Below are positions 48,155-62,691 of a DNA stretch of 64,000 nt, in pieces. The DNA comes from Hydractinia symbiolongicarpus (Eukaryota > Cnidaria > Hydrozoa > Anthoathecata > Hydractiniidae): the NCBI RefSeq assembly GCF_029227915.1, contig NC_079878.1, forward strand, positions 28,175,501 to 28,239,500, written 5' to 3'. Made by a program: the position numbers and the translations under genes. The notes under the pieces are model-generated. The model was not told the DNA's origin. It searched no databases and worked only from the letters and a program-made list of their open reading frames with translations. Numbering within the stretch: position 1 is the stretch's first letter; every line of letters starts with the position of its first letter.

Positions 48155-49925
48155 GGTGACATATTTGTACCAACATGTATTTAGCGATATTTTTTTGATA
48201 TTACTAGGTTGCATCGCTTTAACAGTGAAGCGATTGACCGTGGGACTTAATTGAACTAACTCTGGACTTTGACCTGATAAATGTGATAAATGAAACAATT
48301 GGACTCCAAGAAATAACATTCCTCTTAATTTGACATGATTGCTGGAATTCAACGATTACAATGGGCGCTGTGGTAGCGCTTCATTTAAAAATTTAGATAA
48401 ATAAGTCATATTTACTGTGGGACTAATCCTGGCCGTTAGCACGCGCTGAATATATAGGAACAGTTTCAAAAACTACATTTCGTTAACTGTCTAGCGGTAT
48501 CAATCCGTCTGAGTTACAACGGTTGCATCACATATTCGTACCAACATGTATTTAGGGATATTTTTCTGATATTACTAGGTTGCATCGCTTTAACAGTGAA
48601 GCGATTGACCCGGGACTTAATAGAACTAACTCTGAACTTTGACCTTATAAATGTGATAAATGAGCCAGTTGGACTACAAGAAATAACATTCTTCTTAATT
48701 TGGCATGATTGCTGGAACTCAGCGATTACACTGGGCGCTGTTGTAGCGCTTTATTTAAAAGTTTAGATAAATAAGTTATTTTTTACTGTGGTGCCAATCC
48801 TGGCCGTTAGCACGCGCTGAATAAATAGGAACAGTTTCAAAAACTACATTTCATTGACTTTCTAACGGTATCAGTTTGTTTCAATTACAACGGTTCCGTC
48901 ACATATTTGTACCATCATGTACTTAACGATATTTTTCCGATATAACCAGGTTGCATCGCTTTTAACCGGAAAACGGTTGACTGTGGGACTTAATTGAACC
49001 AATTTTTGTCTTTGATCTTATCAATGTGATAAATGAGACAATTGGACTCCAAGAAAAAACATTCTTCCTAACTCGACATGATTGCTGGAATTCGGCGATT
49101 ACATGGGCGCTGTGGTAGCGCTTCATTTAAAAATTTAGATAAAAAAGTTATTTTTTACTGTGGTGCCAATCCTGGCCGTTAGCACGCGCTGAATAAGTAG
49201 GAACAGTTTCAAAAACTACATTTCATTGACTTTCTAACGGTATAAATCTGTTTGGGGTACAACAGTTGCATCACATATTCGTACCAACATGTATTTAGCG
49301 ATATTATTCGGATATTACTATGTTGCATCGCTTTTAACAATGCAACGCTTGACTGTGGGACATAAATGAACTGATCTTGGACTTTGACCTTATAAATGTT
49401 ATAAATGAGCCAGTTGGACAACATGAAATAAAATTCTTCTTAACTTGACATGATTGCTGGAATTTTCCGATTACACTGGCCACTGTGGTAGCGCTTCATT
49501 TAAAAATTTAGTTAAATAAGTCATTTTTAACCTGGGACTAATCCTAGCCATTAGCATGCGCTGAAGAAATAGAGATATTTTCAAAAGCACATTTCATTGA
49601 CTTCTTGGCGGTATCAATCCGTTTCAGTTACAACGGTTGCGTCACATATTCGTACCAACATGTATTTAGGGTTATTTTTCTGATATTACTATGTTGTATC
49701 GCTTTTAAAAATGAAACGGCTGGCTGTGGAACTTAATTTAACTAACTTTGGACTGTGACCTTATAATTGTGATAAATAACATAATTGGACTCCAAGGAAA
49801 AACGGTCTTTTAGTTTGACATGATTGCTGGAACTCAGCGATTATACTGGGCGCTGTGGTAGCGCTTCATTTTAAAATTAAAATAAAAAGTCATTTTTTAC
49901 TGTGGGACCAATCCTAGCCGTTAAC
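48155..49925 (+). repeat. Dispersed duplicated block at 11-monomer offset, copy 1
   Basis: Near-identical to 52243-54013 at an offset of 4088 bp (about 11 monomers). Shared rare features include 'ctgtttggggtacaacag', 'cggtcttttagtttgac' and 'aaaattaaaataaaaagtc'. Unrelated subtypes lie between the copies. Confidence 0.8.
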
Positions 49926-50489
49926 GCGCGCTGAAGAAATAGAGACAGTTTCAACTACTACATTTCACTGTCTTTCTAACGGTGTCAGATCGTTTTAGTT
50001 ACAACGGTTGGGTGACATATTTGTACCAACATGTATTTAGCGATATTTTTTTGATATTTCTAGGTTGCATCGCTTTAACAGTGAAGCGATTGACCGTAGG
50101 ACTTAATTGAACTAACTCTGGACTTTGACCTGATAAATGTGATAAATGAAACAATTGGACTCCAAGAAATAACATTCCTCTTAATTTGACATGAATGCTG
50201 GAATTCAACGATTACAATGGGCGCTGTGGTAGCGCTTCATTTAAAAATTTAGATAAATAAGTCATATTTACCGTGGGACCAATCCTGGCCGTTAGCACGC
50301 GCTGAATATATAGGAACAGTTTCAAAAACTACATTTCGTTAACTTTCTAGCGGTATCAATCCGTTTGAGTTACAACGGTTGCATCACATATTCGTACCAA
50401 CATGTATTTAGGGATATTTTTCTGATATTACTAGGTTGCATCGCTTTAACAGTGAAGCGATTGACCCGGGACTTAATAGAACTAACTCT

Positions 50490-51400
50490 GGACTTTGACC
50501 TTATAAATGTGATAAATGAGCCAGTTGGACTACAAGAAATAACATTCTTCTTAATTTGGCATGATTGCTGGAACTCAGCGATTACAATGGGCGCTGTGGT
50601 AGCGCTTTATTTAAATGTTTAGATAAATAAGTCATTTTGTACTGTGCGATCAACCCTAGCCGTTAGCGCGCGCTAAAGAAATAGAGACATTCTCAAAAAC
50701 TACATTTCATTGATTTCTAGGCGGTATCAGTCCGCCTCAGTTACAACAGTTGCGTCACATATTCGTACCAACATGTATTTAGCGATATTTTTCTCACATT
50801 ACTAGGTTGCATCGCTTTTAACAGTGAAACGATTGACTGTGGGACTAAATTGAACTGATTTTGGACTGTTGCCTTCTAAATGTTTTAAGTGAGACAATTG
50901 GACTCCAAGAAGTAACATTCTTCTTAATTTGACGTGATTGCCGGAACTCAGCGATTACACTGTGCGTTGGGGTAGCTCTTTATTTAAAAATGTAGATAAA
51001 TAAGTCATTTTGTACTGTGGGACCAATCGTAGCCGTTAGGACGCCCCGAAGAAATAGAGACAGTTTCAAAAACTACATCTCAGTGACTTTCTAACAGTAT
51101 CAGTCCGTTTGAGTTAAAACGTTTGTGTCACATATTCGTACTAACATGTATTTACCTATATTTTTCTGATATTACTAAGATGCATCGCTTTTAACAGTGA
51201 AACGACTGACTGTGGGACTTAATTGAACTGATTTTGGACTTTGACCTCATAAATGTGATAAATGAGACAATTGGACCCAAGAAATAACATTCTTCTTAAT
51301 TTGACATGATTGCTGGAATTTTCCGATTACACTGGCAACTGGGGTAGCGCTTTATTTAAAAAATTTAGATAAATAATTCATTTTTACTGAGGGACAAATC
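50490..51400 (+). repeat. Dispersed duplicated block at 18-monomer offset, copy 1
   Basis: Matches 57188-58098 at an offset of about 6698 bp. Shared variants include 'actgtgcgaNcaaccctagc', 'ggtatcagtccgcct', 'gcgttggggtagctcttta' and 'aataattcatttttactgag'. Confidence 0.75.
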
Positions 51401-52242
51401 CTGGCCCTTTGCACGCGCCGAAAAAATAGAGACAGTTTTAAAAACTTCATTTCATTGACTTTCTAACGGTATCAATCCGTTTTAATTACAACGGTTGCGT
51501 CACATATTCGTACCAACATGTATTTAGCAATATTATTCCGATATTACTAAGTTGTATCGCTTTTAACAGTGAAACGATTGACTGTGGGACTAAATTGAAC
51601 TGATTTTGGACTGTGGCCTTATAAATGTTTTAAGTGAGACAATTGGACTCCAAGAAGTAACATTCTTCCTAATTTGACGTGATTGCCGGAACTCAGCGAT
51701 TACACTGTGCGTTGGGGTAGCTCGTTATTTAAAATTGTAGATAAATAAGTCATTTTGTACTGTGGGACCAATCGTAGCCGTTAGCACGCGCTGAATAAAT
51801 AGGAACAGTTTCAAAAACTACATTTCATTGACTTTCTAACGGTATCAGTTTGTTTCAATTACAACGGTTCCGTCACATATTTGTACCATCATGTACTTAA
51901 CGATATTTTTCCGATATTACCAGGTTGCATCGCTTTTAACCGGAAAACGGTTGACTGTGGGACTTAATTGAACCAATTTTTGTCTTTGATCTTATCAATG
52001 TGATAAATAAGACAATTGGACTCCAAGAAAAAACATTCTTCCTAACTCGACATGATTGCTGGAATTCGGCGATTACATGGGCGCTGTGGTAGCGCTTCAT
52101 TTAAAAATTTAGATAAAAAAGTTATTTTTTACTGTGGTGCCAATCCTGGCCGTTAGCACGCGCTGAATAAGTAGGAACAGTTTCAAAAACTACATTTCAT
52201 TGACTTTCTAACGGTATAAATCTGTTTGAGTTACAACGGTTG

Positions 52243-54013
52243 CGTGACATATTTGTACCAACATGTATTTAGCGATATTTTTCTGATATTACTAGGTTGC
52301 ATCGCTTTAACAGTGAAGCGATTGACCGTGGGACTTAATTGAACTAACTCTGGACTTTGACCTGATAAATGTGATAAATGAAACAATTGGACTCCAAGAA
52401 ATAACATTCCTCTTAATTTGACATGATTGCTTGAATTCAACGATTACAATGGGCGCTGTGGTAGCGCTTCATTTAAAAATTTAGATAAATAAGTCATATT
52501 TACTGTGGGACCAATCCTGGCCGTTAGCACGCGCTGAATATATAGGAACAGTTTCAAAAACTGCATTTCGTTAACTTTCTAGCGGTATCAATCCGTTTGA
52601 GTTACAACGGTTGCATCACATATTCGTACCAAGATGTATTTAGGGATATTTTTCTGATATTCCTAGGTTGCATCGCTTTAACAGTGAAGCGATTGACCCG
52701 GGACTTAATAGAACTAACTCTGGACTTTGACCTTATAAATGTGATAAATGAGCCAGTTGGACTACAAGAAATAACATTCTTCTTAATTTGGCATGATTGC
52801 TGGAACTCAACGATTACACTGGGCGCTGTTGTAGCGCTTTATTTAAAAGTTTAGATAAATAAGTTATTTTTTACTGTGGTGCCAATCCTGGCCGTTAGCA
52901 CGCGCTGAATAAATAGGAACAGTTTCAAAAACTACATTTCATTGACTTTCTAACGGCATCAGTTTGTTTCAATTACAACGGTTCCGTCACATATTCGTAC
53001 CATCATGTACTTAACGATATCTTTCCGATATTACCAGGTTGCATCGCTTTTAACCGGAAAACGGTTGACTGTGGGACTTAATTGAACCAATTTTTGTCTT
53101 TGATCTTATCAATGTGATAAATGAGACAATTGGACTCCAAGAAAAAACATTCTTCCTAACTCGACATGATTGCTGGAATTCGGCGATTACATGGGCGCTG
53201 TGGTAGCGCTTCATTTAAAAATTTAGATAAAAAAGTTATTTTTTACTGTGGTGCCAATCCTGGCCGTTAGCACGCGCTGAATAAGTAGGAACAGTTTCAA
53301 AAACTACATTTCATTGACTTTCTAACGGTATAAATCTGTTTGGGGTACAACAGTTGCATCACATATTCGTACCAACATGTATTTAGCGATATTATTCGGA
53401 TATTACTATGTTGCATCGCTTTTAACAATGCAACGCTTGACTGTGGGACATAAATGAACTGATCTTGGACTTTGACCTTATAAATGTTATAAATGAGCCA
53501 GTTGGACAACATGAAAAAAAATTCTTCTTAACTTGACATGATTGCTGGAATTTTCCGATTACACTGGCCACTGTGGTAGCGCTTCATTTAAAAATTTAGT
53601 TAAATAAGTCATTTTTTACCGTGGGACTAATCCTAGCCATTAGCATGCGCTGAAGAAATAGAGATATTTTCAAAAGCACATTTCATTGACTTCTTGGCGG
53701 TATCAATCCGTTTCAGTTACAACGGTTGCGTCACATATTCGTACCAACATGTATTTAGGGTTATTTTTCTGATATTACTATGTTGTATCGCTTTTAAAAA
53801 TGAAACGGCTGGCTGTGGAACTTAATTTAACTAACTTTGGACTGTGACCTTATAATTGTGATAAATAAGATAATTGGACTCCAAGGAAAAACGGTCTTTT
53901 AGTTTGACATGATTGCTGGAACTCAGCGATTATACTGGGCGCTGTGGTAGCGCTTCATTTTAAAATTAAAATAAAAAGTCATTTTTTACTGTGGGACCAA
54001 TCCTAGCCGTTAG
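52243..54013 (+). repeat. Dispersed duplicated block at 11-monomer offset, copy 2
   Basis: Partner of 48155-49925. A few substitutions are visible, for example 'cattttttaccgtgggac' versus 'catttttaacctgggac'. The block ends where 'cagtttttaaaactcc' replaces 'cagtttcaactactac'. Confidence 0.8.
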
Positions 54014-54557
54014 CGCGCGCTGAAGAAATAGAGACAGTTTTTAAAACTCCATTTCATTGACTTTCTAACGGTATCAATCCGTTTTAATTACAACGGTTGC
54101 ATCACATATTTGTATCAACATGTATTTATTGATTTTTTTCCGATATTACTAAGTTGTATCGCTTTTAACGGTGAAACGAGTGACTGTGGGACTTAATTGA
54201 ACTGATTCTGGACTTTTGACTTTATAAATGTGATAAATGAGACAATTGGACCCAAGAAATAACACTCTTTTTAATTTGACATGATTGCTGGAATTTACCG
54301 ATTACACTGGGCGCTGTGATAGCGCTTCACATAAAAATATAGATAAATAAGTTTTTTCTAGTGTGGGACCAATCCTGGCCCTTTGCACGCGCCGAAAAAA
54401 TAGAGACATTCTCAAAAACTACATTTCCTTGATTTCTAGGCGGTATCAGTCCGCCTCAGTTACAACTTTTTTGTCACATATTCGTACCAACATGTATTTA
54501 GCAATATTTTTCTGATATTACTAGGTTGCAACGCTTTTAGCAGTGAAACGATCGACT

Positions 54558-55674
54558 GTGGAACTTAATTGAACTGATTTTTAACTTTGACTTCATAAAT
54601 GTGATAAATGAGACAATTGGACCCAAGAAATAACACTCTTTTTAATTTGACATGATTGCTGGAATTTACCAATTACACTGGGCGCTGTGATACCGCTTCA
54701 TTTTAACGTTTAGATAAATAAGTCATTTTGTACTTCGGGACCAATCCTGGCCCTTTGCACGCGCCGAAAAAATAGAGACAGTTTTAAAAACTTCATTTCA
54801 TTGACTTTCTAACGGTATCAATCCGTTTTAATTACAACGGTTGCGTTATATATTCGTACCAACATGTATTTAGCGATATTATTCCGATATTACTAAGTTG
54901 TATCGCTTTTAACAGTGAAACGATTGACTGTGGGACTAAATTGAACTGATTTTGGACTGTGGCCTTATAAATGTTTTAAGTGAGACAATTGGACTCCAAG
55001 AAGTAACATTCTTCTTAATTTGACGTGATTGCCGGAACTCAGCGATTACACTGTGCGTTGGGGTAGCTCGTTATTTAAAATTGTAGATAAATAAGTCATT
55101 TTGTACTGTGGGACCAATCGTAGCCGTTAGGACGCCCTGAAGAAATACAGACAGTTTCAAAAACCACATCTCAATGACTTTCTAACAGTATCAGTCCGTT
55201 TGAGTTAAATCGTTTGTGTCACATATTCGTACTAACATGTATTTAGCGATATTTTTCTGATATTACTAGGTTGCATCGCTTTTAACAGTGAAGCGATTAA
55301 CTGTGGGACTTAATTGAACCAATTTTTGTCTTTGATCTTATCAATGTGATAAATGAGACAATTGGACTCCAAGAAAAAACATTCTTCCTAACTCGACATG
55401 ATTGCTGGAATTCAGAGATTACATGGGCGCTGTGGTAGCGCTTCATTTAAACGTTTAGATAAATAAGTCATTTTGTACTGTGGGACCAATCCTAGCCGTT
55501 AGCGCACGCTGAAGAAATAGAGACAGTTTCAAATACTACATTTCATTGACTTTCTAACGGTGTCAATCCGTTTGAGTTACAACGGTTGCGTCACACATTC
55601 GTATCAACATGTATTTAGTGACTTTTTTCCGATATTACTAAGTTGTTTTGCTTTTAACAGTGAGACGATTGACT
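54558..55674 (+). repeat. Three-monomer tandem duplication, copy 1 (1117 bp)
   Basis: Nearly identical to the following 55675-56791, both starting at 'gaacttaattgaactgattt'. Unusual shared text includes 'gctgtgataccgcttcattt', 'gtacttcgggaccaatcct', 'gcacgcgccgaaaaaatag' and 'gttaaatcgtttgtgtcac'. Differences are few, such as 'gcgttatata' versus 'gcgtcatata'. Confidence 0.85.
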
Positions 55675-56791
55675 GTGGAACTTAATTGAACTGATTTTTA
55701 ACTTTGACTTCATAAATGTGATAAATGAGACAATTGGACCCAAGAAATAACACTCTTTTTAATTTGACATGATTGCTGGAATTTACCAATTACACTGGGC
55801 GCTGTGATACCGCTTCATTTTAACGTTTAGATAAATAAGTCATTTTGTACTTCGGGACCAATCCTGGCCCTTTGCACGCGCCGAAAAAATAGAGACAGTT
55901 TTAAAAACTTCATTTCATTGACTTTCTAACGGTATCAATCCGTTTTAATTACAACGGTTGCGTCATATATTCGTACCAACATGTATTTAGCGATATTATT
56001 CCGATATTACTAAGTTGTATCGCTTTTAACAGTGAAACGATTGACTGTGGGACTAAATTGAACTGATTTTGGACTGTGGCCTTATAAATGTTTTAAGTGA
56101 GACAATTGGACTCCAAGAAGTAACATTCTTCTTAATTTGACGTGATTGCCGGAACTCAGCGATTACACTGTGCGTTGGGGTAGCTCGTTATTTAAAATTG
56201 TAGATAAATAAGTCATTTTGTACTGTGGGACCAATCGTAGCCGTTAGGACGCCCTGAAGAAATACAGACAGTTTCAAAAACCACATCTCAATGACTTTCT
56301 AACAGTATCAGTCCGTTTGAGTTAAATCGTTTGTGTCACATATTCGTACTAACATGTATTTAGCGATATTTTTCTGATATTACTAGGTTGCATCGCTTTT
56401 AACAGTGAAGCGATTGACTGTGGGACTTAATTGAACCAATTTTTGTCTTTGATCTTATCAATGTGATAAATGAGACAATTGGACTCCAAGAAAAAACATT
56501 CTTCCTAACTCGACATGATTGCTGGAATTCAGAGATTACATGGGCGCTGTGGTAGCGCTTCATTTAAACGTTTAGATAAATAAGTCATTTTGTACTGTGG
56601 GACCAATCCTAGCCGTTAGCGCACGCTGAAGAAATAGAGACAGTTTCAAATACTACATTTCATTGACTTTCTAACGGTGTCAATCCGTTTGAGTTACAAC
56701 GGTTGCGTCACACATTCGTATCAACATGTATTTAGTGACTTTTTTCCGATATTACTAAGTTGTTTTGCTTTTAACAGTGAGACGATTGACT
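55675..56791 (+). repeat. Three-monomer tandem duplication, copy 2 (1117 bp)
   Basis: Direct partner of 54558-55674. 1117 bp is three monomers. After 56791 the array moves to 'gatttttgactttgacctc' and the unit is not continued. Confidence 0.85.
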
Positions 56792-57187
56792 GTGGAACTT
56801 AATTGAACTGATTTTTGACTTTGACCTCATAAATGTGATAAATGAGACAATTGGACCCAAGAAATAACACTCTTCTTAATTTGACATGATTGCTGGAATT
56901 TACCGATTACACTGGGCGCTGTGGTAGCGCTTCATTTAAATGTTTAGATAAATAAGTCATTTTGAACTGTGGGACCAATCCTAGCCGTTAGCGCGCGCTG
57001 AAAAAATAGAGACAGTTTCAAATACTACATTTCATTGACTTTCTAACGGTGTCAATCCGTTTGAGTTATAACGGTTGCGTCACACATTCGTACCAACATG
57101 TATTTAGCGATATTATTCGGATATTACTAGGTTGCATCGCTTTTAACAGTGCAAAGCCTGACTGTGGGACTTAATTGAACTGATCTT

Positions 57188-58098
57188 GGACTTTGACCTT
57201 ATAAATGTGATAAATCAGCCAGTTGGACTACAAGAAATAACATTCTTCTTAATTTGGCATGATTGCTGGAACTCACCGATTACACTGTGCGCTGTGGTAG
57301 CGCTTTATTCAAATGTTTAGATAAATAAGTCATTTTGTACTGTGCGACCAACCCTAGCCGTTAGCACGCGCTGAAGAAATAGAGACATTCTCAAAAACTA
57401 CATTTCATTGATTTCTAGGTGGTATCAGTCCGCCTAAGTTACAACGGTTGCGTCACATATTCGTACCAACATGTATTTAGCGATATTTTTCTCACATTAC
57501 TAGGTTGCATCGCTTTTAACAGTGAAACGATTGACTGTGGGACTAAATTGAACTGATTTTGGACTGTTGCCTTATAAATGTTTTAAGTGAGACAATTGGA
57601 CTCCAAGAAGTAACAATCTTCTTAATTTGACGTGATTGCCGGAACTCAGCGATTACACTGTGCGTTGGGGTAGCTCTTTATTTAAAAATGTAGATAAATA
57701 AGTCATTTTGTACTGTGGGACCAATCGTAGCCGTTAGGACGCCCCGAAGAAATAGAGACAGTTTCAAAAACTAAATCTTAGTGAATTTCTAACAGTATCA
57801 GTCCGTTTGAGTTAAAACGTTTGTGTCACATATTCGTACTAACATGTATTTACCTATATTTTTCTGATATTACTAAGATGCATCGCTTTTAACAGTGAAA
57901 CGACTGACTGTGGGACTTAATTGAACTGATTTTGGACTTTGACCTCATAAATGTGATAAATGAGACAATTGGACCCAAGAAATAACATTCTTCTTAATTT
58001 GACATGATTGCTGGAATTTTCCGATTACACTGGCAACTGGGGTAGCGCTTTATTTAAAAAATTTAGATAAATAATTCATTTTTACTGAGGGACAAATC
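57188..58098 (+). repeat. Dispersed duplicated block at 18-monomer offset, copy 2
   Basis: Partner of 50490-51400. The match ends after 'gagggacaaatc', where copy 1 continues 'ctggccctttgcacgcgcc' and this copy continues 'ttagccgttagcgcgcgct'. Confidence 0.75.
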
Positions 58099-60078
58099 TT
58101 AGCCGTTAGCGCGCGCTGAAGAAATAGAGACAGTTTTTAAAACTCCATTTCATTGACTTTCTAACGGTATCAATCCGTTCAATTACAACGGTTGCATCAC
58201 ATATTTGTATCAACATGTATTTATTGATTTTTTCCTATATTACTAAGTTGTATCGCTTTTAACAGTGAAACGAGTGACTGTGGGACTTAATTGAACTGAT
58301 TCTGGACTTTTAACTTTATAAATGTGATAAATTAGACAATTGCACCCAAGAAATAACACTCTTTTTAATTTGACATGATTGCTGGAATTTACCGATTACA
58401 CTGGGCGCTGTGATAGCGCTTCACATAAAAATATAGATAAATAAGTTTTTTCTAGTGTGGGACCAATCCTGGCCCTTTGCACGCGCCGAAAAAATAGAGA
58501 CATTCTCAAAAACTACATTTCCTTGATTTCTAGGCGGTATCAATCCGTTTTAATTACAACGGTTGCGTCACATATTCGTACCAACATGTATTTAGCGATA
58601 TTATTCCGATATTACTAAGTTGTATCGCTTTTAACAGTGAAACGATTGACTGTGGGACTAAATTGAACTGATTTTGGACTGTGGCCTTATATATGTTTTA
58701 AGTGAGACAATTGGACTCCAAGAAGTAACATTCTTCTTAATTTGACGTGATTGCCTGAACTCAGCGATTACACTGTGCGTTGGGGTAGCTCTTTATTTAA
58801 AAATGTAGATAAATAAGTCATTTTGTGCTGTGGGACCAACCGTAGCCGTTAGGACGCCCTGAAGAAATAGAGACAGTTTCAAAAACTACATCTCAATTAC
58901 TTTCTAACAGTATCAGTCCGTTTGAGTTAAAACGTTTGTGTCACATATTCGTACTAACATGTATTTACCTATATTTTTCTGATATTACTAGGTTGCATCG
59001 CTTTTAACAGTGAAACGACTGACTGTGGGACTTAATTGAACTGATTTTGGACTTTGACCTCATAAATGTGATAAATGAGACAATTGGACCCAAGAAATAA
59101 CATTCTTCTTAATTTGACATGAATGCTGGAATTTTCCGATTACACTGGCCACTGGGGTAGCGCTTTATTTAAAGGTTTAGATAAATAAGTCATTTTGTAC
59201 TGTGGGACCAATCCTAGCCGTTAGCGCGCGCTGAACAAATAGAGACAGTTTCAAATACTACATTTCACTGACTTTCTATCGGTGTCAGTCCCTTTGAGTT
59301 ACAACGTTTGTGTCACATATTCGTACCAACATGTATTTAGCAATATTTTTCTGATATTACTAGGTTGTAACGCTTTTAGCAGTGAAACGATCGACTGTGG
59401 AACTTAATTGAACTGATTTTTGACTTTGACTTCATAAATGTGATAAATGAGACAATTGAACCCAAGAAATAACACTCTTTTTAATTTGTCATGATTGCTG
59501 GAAATTACTAATTACACTGGGCGCTGTAATAGCGCTTCATTTAGACGTTTAGATAAATAAGTCATTTTGTACTTTGGGACCAATCCTAGCCGTTAGCGCC
59601 CGCTGAAAAAATAGAGACAGTCTCGAATACTACATTTCATTGACTTTCTAACGGTGTCAATCCGTTTGAGTTACAACGGTTGCGTCACACATTCGAACCA
59701 ACATGTATTTAGTGACTTTTCTCCGATGTTACTAAGTTGTATCGCCTTTAACAGTGAAACGATTGACTGTGGGACTTATTTGAACTGATTCTGGACTGTG
59801 ATCTTATAAATGTGATAAAAAAGCCAATTGGACTGCAAGAAATAACATTTTTCTTAACTCGACAGGATTGCGGGAACTCAGCGATTACACTGGACCCTGT
59901 GGTAGCGCTTCATATAAAAATTTAGACAAATAAGTTTTTTCTAGTGTGTGACAAATCCTTGCCCTTTGCACGCCGAAAAAATAGAGACATTCTCAAAAAC
60001 TACATTACATTGTTTCCTAGGCGGTATCAGTCCGCCTCAGTTAAAACGGTTGCGTCACATATTCGTACCAACATGTAT

Positions 60079-61365
60079 TTAGCGATATTTTTCTCACATT
60101 ACTAGGTTGCATCGCTTTTAACAGTGAAACAATTGACTGTGTGACTAAATTAAACTGATTTTGGACTGTGGCCTTATAATTGTTTTAAGTGAGACAATTG
60201 GACTCCAAGAAGTAACATTCTTCTTAATTTCACATTATTGCCGAAAATCAGCGATTACACTGGGCACTGTGGTAGCGCTTCATTTAAAAATTAAGATAAA
60301 AAAGTCATTTTTGACTGTGGGACCAATCCTAGCCGTTAACGCGCGCTGAAGAAATAGCGACAGCTTTAAAAACTACATTTCACTGCCTTTCTAACGGTGT
60401 CAGTCCGTTTGAGTTAAAGCGGTTAGGTCACATATTCGTACCAAAATGTATTTAGCGATATTTTTCTGATATTACCAGGCTGCATCGATTTTAACAGTAA
60501 AACGATTGACTGTGGGACTTTATTGAACTGATTTTTGTCTTCGATCTTATAAATGTGATAAATGAGACAATTGGACTGCAAGAAATAACACTCTTCTTAA
60601 TTTGACATGATTGCTGGAATTTACCGATTACACTGGGCGCTGTGGTAGCGCTTCATTTAAGCGTTTAGATAAATAAGTCATTTTGTACTGTGGGACCAAT
60701 CCTAGCCGTTATCGCACGCTGAACAAATAGAGACAGTTTCAAATACTACATTTCACTGACTTTCTAACGGTGTCAATCCGTTTGAGTTACAACGGTTGCG
60801 TCACACATTCGAATCAACATGTATTTAGTGACTTTTCTCCGATATTACTAACTGTATCGCTTTTAACAGTGAAACGATTGACTGTTGGACTCAATTTAAT
60901 TGATTTTAAATTGTGACTTTATAAATGTTATAAGTGAGGCAATTGGACTCCAAGAAATAACAATCTTCCTAATTTGACATGATTGCTTGAACTCAGCATT
61001 TTCACTGGGCGTTGTGGCGGCGCTTTATTTTAAAATTTAGATAAAAAAGCCATTTTTGCACGGTGGGACCTATCGTAGCCGTTATCGCGCGCTGAAGAAA
61101 TAGAGACAGTTTCAAAAACTCCATTTTAATTGCCTCTCTAGCGGTATCAGTCTGTTTCAATTACAACGTTTCCGTCACATATTCGTACCATGATGTACTT
61201 AACAATACTTTTCCGATATTACCAGGTTGCATCGCTTTTAACAGGAAAACGGTTGACTGTGGGACTTAATTGAAAAGATTATTGTCTCTGATCTTATCAA
61301 TGTGATAAATGAGACAATTGGACTCCAAGAAAAAACATTCTTCTTAACTCGACATGATTGCTGGA
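60079..61365 (+). repeat. Duplicated block at 7-monomer offset, copy 1
   Basis: Near-identical to 62692-63978 at an offset of 2613 bp (seven monomers). Shared rare variants include 'aaattaaactgattttgg', 'tagcgacagctttaaaaact', 'accaggctgcatcgatttta' and 'gttgtggcggcgctttattt'. About 1.3 kb of other subtypes separates the copies. Confidence 0.8.
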
Positions 61366-62691
61366 ATTCAGCGCTTGCACTTGTCGTTGTGGTAGCGCTT
61401 CATTTAAAAATTTAGATAAATAAGTTATTTTTTGCTGTGGGACCAATCCTGGCTGTTAGCACGCACTGAATAAATAGAAACAGTTTCAAAAACTACATTT
61501 CATTGACTTTGTAACGGTATAAATCAGTTTGAGTTACAACAGTTGCATCACATATTCGTACCAACATGTCTTTAGCGATATTATTCGGATATTACTAGGC
61601 TGCATCGCTTTTAACAGTAAAACGATTGACTGTGGGACTTCATTGAACTGATTTTTGTCTTCGATCTTATAAATGTGATAAATAAGACAATTGGACTGCA
61701 AGAAATGACACTCTTCTTAATTTGACATGATTGCTGGAATTTACCGATTACACTGGGCGCTGTGGTAGCGCTTCATTTAAGCGTTTAGATAAATAAGTCA
61801 TTTTGTACTGTGGGACCAATCCTAGCCGTTAGCGCGCGCTGAAGAAAGAGAGACAGTTTCAAATACTACATTTCATTGACTTTCTAACGGTGTCAATCCG
61901 TTTGAGTTACAACGGTTGCGTCACACATTCGAACCAACATGTATTTAGTGACTTTTCTCCCATATTACTAAGTTGTATCGCTTTTAACAGTGAAACGATT
62001 GACTGTGGGACTTATTTGAACTGATTCTGGACTGTGACCTTATAAATGTGATTAAAAAGCCAATTGGACTGCAAGAAATAACAGTATTCTTAACTCTACT
62101 TAATTGCGGGAACTCAGCGATTACACTGGACCCTGTGGTAGCGCTTCATTTAAACGTTCAGATAAATAAGTCATTTTGTACTGTGGAACCAATCCTAGCC
62201 GTTAGCGCGCGCTGAAGAAATAGAAACAGTTTCAAATACTACATTTCATTGACTTTCTAACGGTGTTAATCCTTTTGAGTTACAACGGTTGCGTCACATA
62301 TTCGTACTAACAAGTAGTTCGTGATTTTTTTTCCGATATTACTAAGTTGTATCGCTTTTAACAGTGAAACGATTGACTGTGGGACTTAATTGAACTAAAT
62401 TTGGACTGTGACCTGATAAATGTGATAAATGAGACAATTGGACTAATAGAAATAACATTCTTCTTAATTTGAAATGATTGCCGCAACTCAGCCATTACAT
62501 TGTGCGCTGTGGTAGCCGTTCATTTAAACGATTAGATAAATAAGTCATTTTGTACTGTGGAACCAATCCTAGCCGTTATCGCACGCTGAACAAATAGAGA
62601 CAGTTTCAAATACTACATTTCACTGACTTTCTACCGGTGTCAGTCCCTTTGAGTTACAACGTTTGTGTCACATATTCGTACCATTATGTAT

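Noticed and set aside
31062-53512. Recurring open frames of 69-91 codons on both strands (for example the '-' frames of 69 codons and '+' frames of 85 codons)
   Set aside because: They recur at multiples of the monomer period, overlap on opposite strands, cross monomer edges and have no domain or codon signature. They are chance frames in the satellite.
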